A stretch of DNA of 11,028 nt from Caldifarciminota bacterium. Lineage in GTDB: Bacteria > Hydrothermota > Tepidihabitantia > SM23-42. The number at the start of each line of letters is the position of its first letter. Within the stretch, counting starts at the first letter, position 1. The DNA lies in the NCBI GenBank assembly GCA_023128195.1, contig JAGMEL010000273.1:1-11028 (forward strand), written 5' to 3'. Below are positions 5,286-11,028 of this stretch, one piece after another. Both the position numbers and the translations under genes were made by a program. Below the pieces are notes generated by a model that did not search any database, had not been told where the DNA came from, and was given only the letters and a program-made list of their open reading frames with translations.

Positions 5286-5986
5286 TTTATTTTCTCCTTT
5301 AACATATTTAAATACGATTTTGCCTTGATATTGGTTGAATCAATTTCTAAAACTTCCTGCCATTGTTTTCTAGCATCAACAAATTTCTGCTGCCGATAAT
5401 AACAAAGACCTAAGATAGTCTTTGCTATTAAATATTTTTCGTTTCTTTTTAAAATATCAAAAATTGTTTCCTCAGTATTCTTGTATTCGGATAATTGAAG
5501 GTATGCCTTTGCCAACTTTAGTTTTTTATCAAGAAAAGTAGGACCAAGCTGTACTGCCCTCTGGTATTCTTGCTTTGCCTTCTGGTAATCCTGTAACTCA
5601 TAATAGGTATCACCTAATTGGGCATAGGAATCAGCGAGCCTTGCCTTTAATTGAGGTGAGAATCCCTTTATTCTTGTCTCAAGACTTGCAGCTTGCTCAA
5701 ACGCCTTTATTGCTTCATCAAACTGGCACTGCTCATTGTATATAATTGCCATGTTCACATACGCCTCGATATACTCAGGATTCAACTCGGTTGCCTTTTT
5801 AAAACTATCTATTGCCTTTTCATAATTTCCCGCGAGTGAATATGCAAAACCGAGGGCATTATGAACATCGGGATAATCAGGGTAGAGGTTAATAATTTTT
5901 ATTAATTTTTCTATGGATTGTTTGGAATCTCCTTTCTCATACATTCCGAGCGCCTCAGCGTAAATCTTTTTTGTCTCTTGATCCAT
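5282..5986 (-). CDS. Tetratricopeptide repeat protein
   Basis: A 234-residue protein made almost entirely of TPR units, about six: roughly 5-38, 39-72, 73-106, 119-152, 153-186 and 187-220. Examples are ALGFAYSLAGNYEKAIDSFK then ATELNP, and LGDTYYELQDYQKAKQEYQ then RAVQLGP. There is no signal peptide or membrane segment, so it is probably cytoplasmic and works as a protein-binding scaffold. No partner can be read from the sequence. It is the first gene of the operon with the zinc-finger protein and lspA, and its last bases carry the ribosome binding site of the next gene. The start is fixed by a perfect promoter five bases upstream. Confidence 0.9.
   Translation of the reverse strand: MDQETKKIYAEALGMYEKGDSKQSIEKLIKIINLYPDYPDVHNALGFAYSLAGNYEKAIDSFKKATELNPEYIEAYVNMAIIYNEQCQFDEAIKAFEQAASLETRIKGFSPQLKARLADSYAQLGDTYYELQDYQKAKQEYQRAVQLGPTFLDKKLKLAKAYLQLSEYKNTEETIFDILKRNEKYLIAKTILGLCYYRQQKFVDARKQWQEVLEIDSTNIKAKSYLNMLKEKIK
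5294..5300 (-). promoter_or_regulatory. Shine-Dalgarno site of the DksA/TraR-like gene
   Basis: AAAGGAG on the minus strand lies inside the 3' end of the TPR gene, 8 bp before the ATG at 5285. It shows that this organism does use Shine-Dalgarno initiation for operon-internal genes, in contrast to the leaderless first genes. Confidence 0.75.
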
Positions 5987-6019
5987 GCGTTATTATAACT
6001 AATCTGTGATGTTTGTCAA
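5987..6019 (-). promoter_or_regulatory. Consensus promoter, leaderless start of the TPR-DksA-lspA operon
   Basis: On the minus strand, TTGACA (6019-6014), a 16-bp spacer and TATAAT (5997-5992) are followed by AACGC and the ATG at 5986. This is a perfect sigma-70-type consensus with no room for a ribosome binding site. Confidence 0.87.
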
Positions 6020-6073
6020 TGTCTGCATGGTTCCACAAATCGAGACCGGATTTTAACATTCTACTATGACTTT

Positions 6074-6466
6074 CTAACGGGGTTGAACCTTACCAAACTT
6101 CGCCTCAACAATCGATTCAATCCCACCGCGCATATTGAACTCACCTCGAACGATCGCCCATTGAGGTTTTACTGTTTTAACAAAATCTTTTAAAATACGA
6201 TTGACCGCATTCTCATAAAATATGCCAAGATTGCGGTATGCCAGAATGTAATACTTCAATGATTTCAACTCTACAAAATAATTATCTGGTTCATATTCAA
6301 TAGTAATGGTCCCGGCATCAGGCAAACCGGTACGCGGGCACAATGAAGTGTATTCAGGAATTACAATCCTAATCTTATAGCCCTTAAATTGATTGGGCAA
6401 AACCTCTATTTTCGGCATCTTCTCCTTTAAACCCGACACCGCATGTTTCTTAGTATATTTCGCCAT
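6074..6466 (-). CDS. queF: PreQ1 synthase (7-cyano-7-deazaguanine reductase, NADPH-dependent)
   Basis: Reduces the nitrile of preQ0 to the aminomethyl group of preQ1 in the cytoplasm, on the pathway to the tRNA modification queuosine. At 130 residues it is a single-domain (type I, YkvM-like) member. Landmarks are the nucleophile Cys43 in SLCPRTGLPDAG, Asp50 seven residues later, and the QueF NADPH motif VELKSLKYY (65-73). RNLGIFYENAVNRIL (78-92) and RGGI (113-116) follow. The position of Bacillus subtilis His96 (in FHE) is Tyr84 here (FYE), with the neighbouring Glu85 kept. I believe this variant recurs in a subgroup of the family, but could not check. No other queuosine gene lies nearby. It has its own perfect promoter and appears to be monocistronic or to read into the TPR operon. 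Confidence 0.93.
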   Translation of the reverse strand: MAKYTKKHAVSGLKEKMPKIEVLPNQFKGYKIRIVIPEYTSLCPRTGLPDAGTITIEYEPDNYFVELKSLKYYILAYRNLGIFYENAVNRILKDFVKTVKPQWAIVRGEFNMRGGIESIVEAKFGKVQPR

Positions 6467-6499
6467 AGAATATTATATCGAATTTGCGGGAAATGTCAA
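6467..6499 (-). promoter_or_regulatory. Consensus promoter, leaderless start of queF
   Basis: On the minus strand, TTGACA (6499-6494), a 16-bp spacer and TATAAT (6477-6472) are followed by ATTCT and the ATG at 6466. It has the same boxes, spacer length and discriminator length as the promoters of the DUF4390-like and TPR genes, although the intervening bases are unrelated. Confidence 0.87.
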
Positions 6500-6515
6500 T
6501 TTTCTTTGACATTCA

Positions 6516-6959
6516 TCAGAGCAACTTTATAAACCTTCTCGAAACCTCTTTATAGCCAATCTGGCGATAAAAAGAATGTGCCTCATTACGATGATCACCA
6601 CTCGTAATCTCTACCTTGATACATCCATTAGACTGAGCATAGGCTTCGGCAATCTCCATGAGCCTGCGCCCAATGCTTTTGCCTCGATAGTCTTTGGATA
6701 CGATAATCGCCGTGACCCGGCACAGATCACCTGCCTGATGTAATAACGGTACAATATGAAGGCTGAGCACACCCACAACTATATTATCTCCAGTAGCAAC
6801 GAGTACTCTATTATTTATTTTTTTACTCAATCTGTTTATTTTTTTTGCTGCAAATTGAGGTGTATTCGGATAACCGAGCTCTGCCAGAAGACCAGCAATT
6901 GCTTCACAATCATCCTTTTCAGCATCTCGTATGATTATTTCAATGTTTTTATTCTTCAT
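6516..6959 (-). CDS. GNAT-family N-acetyltransferase
   Basis: A 147-residue cytoplasmic acetyltransferase fold. It opens IIIRDAEKDDCEAIAGLLAELGYP, the usual first strand and helix. The acetyl-CoA pyrophosphate loop lies in AIIVSKDYRGKSIGRRLMEI (R-G-K-S-I-G, about residues 92-97). The end is EITSGDHRNEAHSFYRQIGYKE, as in many aminoglycoside 6'-acetyltransferase-like GNATs. The substrate cannot be inferred, and a resistance role is not implied. The ATG lies 10 bp after the antiporter stop and has only a weak purine stretch (GACGGG) before it, so it is probably co-transcribed with the antiporter. Confidence 0.9.
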   Translation of the reverse strand: MKNKNIEIIIRDAEKDDCEAIAGLLAELGYPNTPQFAAKKINRLSKKINNRVLVATGDNIVVGVLSLHIVPLLHQAGDLCRVTAIIVSKDYRGKSIGRRLMEIAEAYAQSNGCIKVEITSGDHRNEAHSFYRQIGYKEVSRRFIKLL

Positions 6960-6969
6960 CCCGTCAAAT

Positions 6970-7917
6970 TCAACACAGCTTTAATAACTTCCCGATATAG
7001 AAAGCATAAAATATCAAAAGTAACCATCCTTCCCATCTGGTAATCTCTTTATCCTGACTCATAAAAAAGAATAGTAATGATGCGATTAACATCATGGGTA
7101 AAGCAAATGTAAGGATATTTTGCGGGATAGTCAAAGTTCCTATTAAAGCGGGTATTCCCATTACGGCAAGGGCATTAAATATATTTGAACCCAATACATT
7201 TCCTATTGCAATTTCAGGTTTTCCTTTCCTTGCTGCAGTTATAGTTACGACCAATTCAGGCAATGAAGTTCCCAGAGCAATAGCACTGGCTGCTATTATA
7301 TCTTTACTAATATTCAATATCTCTGATAGTTTAATAACAGATTCAATAGTATACTTTCCTCCCAGAAAGATAAAAAAAGCACTTATGAATAGAATGATTA
7401 TGGTTTTACGTTCTATATTCCTTCTCTTTAATTCTTGTTCGGTTTCAATACCTGCATGCTTCTTTCTAGTAGATACAGCGTGGAGAAAATAAACAACAGT
7501 ACCTGCGAGACACAAAATCGCTTCGGGTAATGTGAATACACCATCCCAAATGGTTGCGGTCAAGAAAAAAGCCGAACCCATTAATAATGGAAGGTCTATA
7601 TGAATAATTTCATAAATAATTTTTAATTTCCCACCAATTATAGCAGCAAGACCAATAACGAGAAATATGTTTGTTATATTCGACCCGAGCACATTTCCAA
7701 TCACTATTTCAGAAGAATTCCCTAAAACCGCAAAGATTGATGAAATAATTTCCGGCAATGAAGTTCCAAATGCTACAATTGTAACACCTACAATAAAATC
7801 AGAAAGGCCAAAATACAATCCAATTTTTTCAGCAGAGTCAGTAAAATAACCTGCCGCCTTTACCAAAACGAATAAACTTATTACGAATATTATACCCCAG
7901 ACAAATAGCGGTAACAT
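6970..7917 (-). CDS. CaCA-family calcium/sodium (cation) antiporter, YrbG-like
   Basis: A 315-residue inner-membrane antiporter with about ten hydrophobic segments and the internal duplication that defines the Ca2+/cation antiporter superfamily. Alpha-1 is AFGTSLPEIISS (49-60) with IGNVLGSNITNI (73-84). Alpha-2 is ALGTSLPELVVT (214-225) with IGNVLGSNIFNA (238-249). The ion-coordinating Glu56 and Glu221 and the Asn residues of both G-S-N motifs are present. A charged cytoplasmic loop at about 150-172 separates the halves. Family members export Ca2+ in exchange for Na+ or H+; the actual ions are not readable. It starts 55 bp after the HD-GYP gene. No Shine-Dalgarno site or convincing promoter is seen. 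Confidence 0.93.
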   Translation of the reverse strand: MLPLFVWGIIFVISLFVLVKAAGYFTDSAEKIGLYFGLSDFIVGVTIVAFGTSLPEIISSIFAVLGNSSEIVIGNVLGSNITNIFLVIGLAAIIGGKLKIIYEIIHIDLPLLMGSAFFLTATIWDGVFTLPEAILCLAGTVVYFLHAVSTRKKHAGIETEQELKRRNIERKTIIILFISAFFIFLGGKYTIESVIKLSEILNISKDIIAASAIALGTSLPELVVTITAARKGKPEIAIGNVLGSNIFNALAVMGIPALIGTLTIPQNILTFALPMMLIASLLFFFMSQDKEITRWEGWLLLIFYAFYIGKLLKLC

Positions 7918-7972
7918 AATCAGCTTGAAGGACTTCTCATTTCGATTACTATTAATTTATTTATTGTATTTT

Positions 7973-10567
7973 TTAATTAAATTTAAATCCTTTTTCTGTA
8001 AAAAGTTTCAGGCAAACATCTACGATCTCAGGATCATAGAGTTTACCACGGTTTTCCTTGATTTCATTTAATGCCAGATCAACACCAAAGCTCGAACGAT
8101 AAGGGCGGTGTGAAGACATGGCTTCAACAACATCAACTACCGCCAGAATTTTTGCCTCATGGAGAATATCCTTACCTTTTAACCCCTGGGGATAGCCAGA
8201 ACCATCCATCCTTTCATGGTGTTGAAGAACAACCTCGGCAATGGGCCATGGAAATTCTATTGTTTTTAGTATCTCATAACCAATCTGACAATGGGTTTTG
8301 ATGAGCGCCATCTCTATGTCTGTCAACCTGACAGGTTTGTTTAGAATCTCAGCGGCAACGTATATTTTACCAATATCATGGACCACGCATGCCATTCTCA
8401 TTCCCTCGATACGTTCTTCTGAAAAACCCATTTCCCTGGCTATAACACAAGCGAGTTGGGTAACGCGCTGCTGATGGCCAGCAGTATATGGATCTCTCTT
8501 TTCCGTAGTAGATGCCAGGGCATTTATCGTACCATTCAGTATTTTTTTCAACTTTTTATAGCTCGTTTTAAGCTCTTGTTCAACTTTTTTGCGCTTAGTA
8601 ATATCTTCGATAATGCCGTCATAGTATTTAATTTTTCCTTGTTTATCTTTTACTACAACGGCAACCACCGAGCAAAAAATTGGCTTGCCGTCTTTTTTCT
8701 TTAATTGTAATTCTTCGTCTCTAACAAAGCCATTAGCAAGCATCTTCTCATTAAACCTTTCCCTGTCCTCGGGATTTTGATACAGGTCAGCAACATCTAT
8801 AGATAGAAATTCATCCTTACTTTCATAGCCAAACATCTTAATAACTGCAGGGTTTGCCTCAATGAATTTTCCTTTAGGTCCAACAGTATTTCTGTATATT
8901 CCAACATTGACATTGTTGACAAAGGTCTCATATTTTTCTTCGCTTTTGCCTAATGCCTCCTGTATCTGTTTCTGCTCGGTTATGTCCCGTCCAAAACTTA
9001 CTGTTCCGACAATTTTACCAGATTTAAACAGAGGCGCTGTGTTTACTGATAAAATAAAAACAGAACCGTCTTCTTTGTGAACATTGACCTCGTAATGTTG
9101 AGATTTACCGCTCATCGTCTCAAGAAAAACCTTCTGGATTCTGGGTAGATCCTCAGGAGGTATTAAAGTTGCAAAGTGCTTGCCAAACCCATCATCGAGT
9201 TTGTGACCGCTGATCTGTTCTGCCCTTTTATTAACATAGGTGAAATTCCCCTCTAGGTTCAATGTCCAGATCATATCATTAGAATGCTCAATCATGGTGC
9301 GATACTTTTCCTCACTCTCTTGCAGCGCTTCTTGTGCCCGTTTCTGCTCGGTTATGTCCCGTCCAAAACTCACTGTTCCAACGACTTTACCAGATTTGAA
9401 TAAAGGAACTGTGTTTACTGACAAAACAAAGATAGATCTGTCTTTCCTGTAAACCCTGACCTCATACTGTTGAGGATTACCTTTCATGGTCTCAAGAAAA
9501 ACCTTTTGTATTGCCGGTAAGTCCTCAGGATGTAACAATGGTGCAAAACTCTTACCCAACCATTCTCTCAGATTATAACCGCTTATCTCTTCTGCCCTTT
9601 TATTATAGTACGTGAAATTCCCCTGTTCGTCCAATTTCCATATCATATCATTAGAATGCTCAATCATGGTGCGATATTTTTCTTCGCTCTCTTGCAGTGC
9701 TTCTTGTACCTGTTTTTGTTCAGTTATGTCCAGCAGCACTCCAATCGTTCCCTTACATTCACCCTTCTCATTTAACCAGGGAGAAGCATGAATACTTATG
9801 TCTCTGAAAGAATCATCTTTACGTTTTATTCTTAGTTCATATTGACTCGCCTCATTCTTTTTCCTTTTTGCGGTCTCTTGACGCATTTTTTCGAATTCAT
9901 CTCCTGAAATAAATTCACCTAAATTCATACCGGTCAATTTTTCTCGGGGATAGCCAAAAATATTACAAAATGCAGAATTGGCAAAAACAATATTTTCATC
10001 CAGGTCAACAATACCTATACCTTCCTGCAGGGTTTCGACCAGGATACGATATCGTGTTTCGCTCTGTGCTAGAGAATCCATAGCCTGTCTCTGTTCAGTA
10101 ATATCTATGTTCACACCTCTGTATCCAAGAAGATCCCACTTATCACCAAATACCGGAATCCCACTTGTCGAAAGCCATACTGTTCTACCATTTTTGTGTA
10201 TGCATCGATTTATGAATTTACGGAAAGACTGTTTTTTGACAAACATCCTAAATATCTTCTTTTTCAGATTTTTCCGGTCCTCAGGATGAAACAGATCATA
10301 AATGTGTATCTTGAGTACTTCCTCGGGTTTATATCCTAAAATAGCTTTAACCGCAGGGCTTGCATAAGCATATTTTCCCGCAAGGTCAAGTTCCCAAATC
10401 CACTCGGAAGCATTCTTTGTAATATCTTTAAATCTCTTTTCACTTTGCAGCAGCGTTTTCTTGAGCTTTTTACATTCAGCCTCTGATTTTTCCAATTCTG
10501 CAACCCGCTGTCGCAGTTTTGTCAATTCACTCATAATCTCATTATCTGTCTTTTTTTCCACAGACAT
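7973..10567 (-). CDS. Five-PAS HD-GYP sensor, probable cyclic di-GMP phosphodiesterase
   Basis: An 864-residue soluble signalling protein with no membrane segment. After an N-terminal coiled coil (about 8-45) come five PAS domains at roughly 42-160, 166-286, 291-410, 415-534 and 542-660. Each ends in a D-I-T-[EK]-[QR] linker. An HD-GYP domain at about 675-864 keeps its metal ligands and signature: His698, His730-Asp731 in VVHDIGK with Lys734, His759, His783-His784, DGSGYP (788-793) and Asp812. HD-GYP enzymes hydrolyse cyclic di-GMP (or related cyclic dinucleotides), so ligands sensed by the PAS domains should control that activity. There is no kinase, receiver or GGDEF domain. PAS3 and PAS4 are near copies. 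The gene starts 50 bp after panB without a visible ribosome binding site. An ATG 11 codons further in is a possible alternative start. Confidence 0.93.
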   Translation of the reverse strand: MSVEKKTDNEIMSELTKLRQRVAELEKSEAECKKLKKTLLQSEKRFKDITKNASEWIWELDLAGKYAYASPAVKAILGYKPEEVLKIHIYDLFHPEDRKNLKKKIFRMFVKKQSFRKFINRCIHKNGRTVWLSTSGIPVFGDKWDLLGYRGVNIDITEQRQAMDSLAQSETRYRILVETLQEGIGIVDLDENIVFANSAFCNIFGYPREKLTGMNLGEFISGDEFEKMRQETAKRKKNEASQYELRIKRKDDSFRDISIHASPWLNEKGECKGTIGVLLDITEQKQVQEALQESEEKYRTMIEHSNDMIWKLDEQGNFTYYNKRAEEISGYNLREWLGKSFAPLLHPEDLPAIQKVFLETMKGNPQQYEVRVYRKDRSIFVLSVNTVPLFKSGKVVGTVSFGRDITEQKRAQEALQESEEKYRTMIEHSNDMIWTLNLEGNFTYVNKRAEQISGHKLDDGFGKHFATLIPPEDLPRIQKVFLETMSGKSQHYEVNVHKEDGSVFILSVNTAPLFKSGKIVGTVSFGRDITEQKQIQEALGKSEEKYETFVNNVNVGIYRNTVGPKGKFIEANPAVIKMFGYESKDEFLSIDVADLYQNPEDRERFNEKMLANGFVRDEELQLKKKDGKPIFCSVVAVVVKDKQGKIKYYDGIIEDITKRKKVEQELKTSYKKLKKILNGTINALASTTEKRDPYTAGHQQRVTQLACVIAREMGFSEERIEGMRMACVVHDIGKIYVAAEILNKPVRLTDIEMALIKTHCQIGYEILKTIEFPWPIAEVVLQHHERMDGSGYPQGLKGKDILHEAKILAVVDVVEAMSSHRPYRSSFGVDLALNEIKENRGKLYDPEIVDVCLKLFTEKGFKFN
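8966..9709 (-). repeat. In-gene tandem duplication of a PAS-domain segment (372 bp x 2)
   Basis: Two adjacent 372-bp units encode PAS3 with its linker (9709-9338) and PAS4 with its linker (9337-8966). The period of exactly 124 codons is read from identical 30-base blocks at 8969-8998 and 9341-9370, and from a shared block around 9272-9303 and 9644-9675. By eye about 92 of 123 residues match, including QEALQESEEKYRTMIEHSND and the VGTVSFGRDITEQK end. The duplication was clean and in frame, with the coiled-coil linker included. Confidence 0.88.
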
Positions 10568-10617
10568 AAAGACTCAGTGCAATAATCCAGGAAAATGGCA
10601 ACGGTGATTTCTGAAAC

Positions 10618-11028
10618 TCAGAACGAATGTTTTTCATCCGGGTAAATTCCTTTTTTCACTTCGTCTCTATATTGCTGAACAGCTTTGCGAATTTCATCGC
10701 CAATATGCGCATATTGTTTTACAAATTTCGGAGTGAAATTCTTAAAAAGCCCGAGTATATCATGCAAAACAAGTACTTGACCATCGCAGTCTGAACCAGC
10801 ACCAATGCCAATCGTCGGAATTGAAATCGTCTTGGTAATCTTCTTTGCGAGCCGGGAAGGAATCTTTTCCAGAACGATTGAAAAACAACCTGCAGATTCA
10901 AGCAGTTCTGCATCCTTAATAAGTCTTGCCCCCTCTTTTTCTGTCCTGCCCTGTAATTTATAACCTCCAAGTTTGTGGATTGACTGGGGAGTCAATCCGA
11001 TATGCCCCATTACTACCATGCCGGATTC
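10618..11028 (-). CDS. panB: Ketopantoate hydroxymethyltransferase, C-terminal half (runs off right edge)
   Basis: The enzyme makes 2-dehydropantoate from 2-oxoisovalerate and methylenetetrahydrofolate, the first step of pantothenate (coenzyme A) synthesis. The visible 136 residues are the C-terminal half of a protein usually about 260-280 residues long. The frame stays open to the edge through E-S-G upstream of MVVMGHIGLTPQS, so the internal Met is not the start. Diagnostic motifs are MGHIGLTPQS, LGGYKLQGRT, IVLEKIPSRLAKKIT (the Glu matches the catalytic Glu of the family), TIGIGAGSDCDGQVLVLHDILG and a C-terminal helical tail. The N-terminal metal-binding Asp residues lie outside the window. 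It may share a transcript with the HD-GYP gene 50 bp downstream. Confidence 0.96.
   Translation of the reverse strand, partial: ESGMVVMGHIGLTPQSIHKLGGYKLQGRTEKEGARLIKDAELLESAGCFSIVLEKIPSRLAKKITKTISIPTIGIGAGSDCDGQVLVLHDILGLFKNFTPKFVKQYAHIGDEIRKAVQQYRDEVKKGIYPDEKHSF

Noticed and set aside
6494..6511. TGTCAA...TTGACA inverted repeat upstream of queF as an operator
   Set aside because: One arm is the -35 box itself and the other arm lies upstream with a 6-bp gap. The symmetry is only 6 bp per arm and occurs nowhere else, so chance is adequate.
6516..6959. Aminoglycoside resistance enzyme
   Set aside because: The GNAT fold is clear and the C-terminal end resembles aminoglycoside 6'-acetyltransferases, but the substrate cannot be read from that, and the context (antiporter, queF) gives no support.
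7918..7972. A leaderless promoter for the antiporter
   Set aside because: No -10-like hexamer lies 5-8 bases before the ATG and no TTGACA is in position. The gene is more likely to be read from upstream.

Overview
The window is a low-GC bacterial chromosome segment, most likely from a Gram-negative member of a poorly cultured phylum. A WOR-3/Stahlbacteria-like lineage is my guess from protein flavour and is not proven. Evidence for a Gram-negative-type housekeeping region includes a lipoprotein-type lytic transglycosylase, LspA, a large cytoplasmic PAS/HD-GYP sensor, QueF and PanB. Codon use looks uniform by eye. There is no phage, insertion sequence, CRISPR array, tRNA or rRNA gene.

Layout, left to right: (1) the 5' part of a membrane-anchored DUF4390-like protein on the minus strand, running off the left edge; (2) a minus-strand RelE-type toxin-antitoxin pair with a decayed second toxin start between the two genes, and a decayed small ORF upstream; (3) plus-strand ndk, a 270-bp mosaic of palindromic repeats, and a plus-strand TPR/SLT lytic transglycosylase lipoprotein; (4) a long minus-strand run that reads, in transcription order, panB (cut by the right edge), a five-PAS HD-GYP protein, a CaCA-family cation antiporter, a GNAT acetyltransferase, queF, and a TPR protein - DksA/TraR-type zinc finger - lspA operon that converges on the transglycosylase.

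The strongest unexpected signal is in the promoters. Three genes (the DUF4390-like gene, queF and the TPR gene) have exactly TTGACA-16 bp-TATAAT-5 bp-ATG. ndk and the transglycosylase have close variants with a 7-bp discriminator. In each case the expected transcription start falls on or within a base or two of the start codon, and none of these genes has a Shine-Dalgarno site. They are probably leaderless mRNAs. In contrast the antitoxin has a 36-bp leader with an AAAGGAGG site, and the operon-internal dksA-like gene has AAAGGAG, so the organism appears to mix leaderless first genes with Shine-Dalgarno-led genes.

Functional links: LspA would process the lipoprotein transglycosylase encoded convergently next to it. 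The TPR-DksA-LspA set is translationally coupled at its first junction. The PAS-HD-GYP protein probably degrades cyclic di-GMP. I do not see a complete new defence or metabolic system. The items most worth following up are the leaderless promoter rule, the toxin relic in the TA locus, and the palindrome-swapping repeat family.
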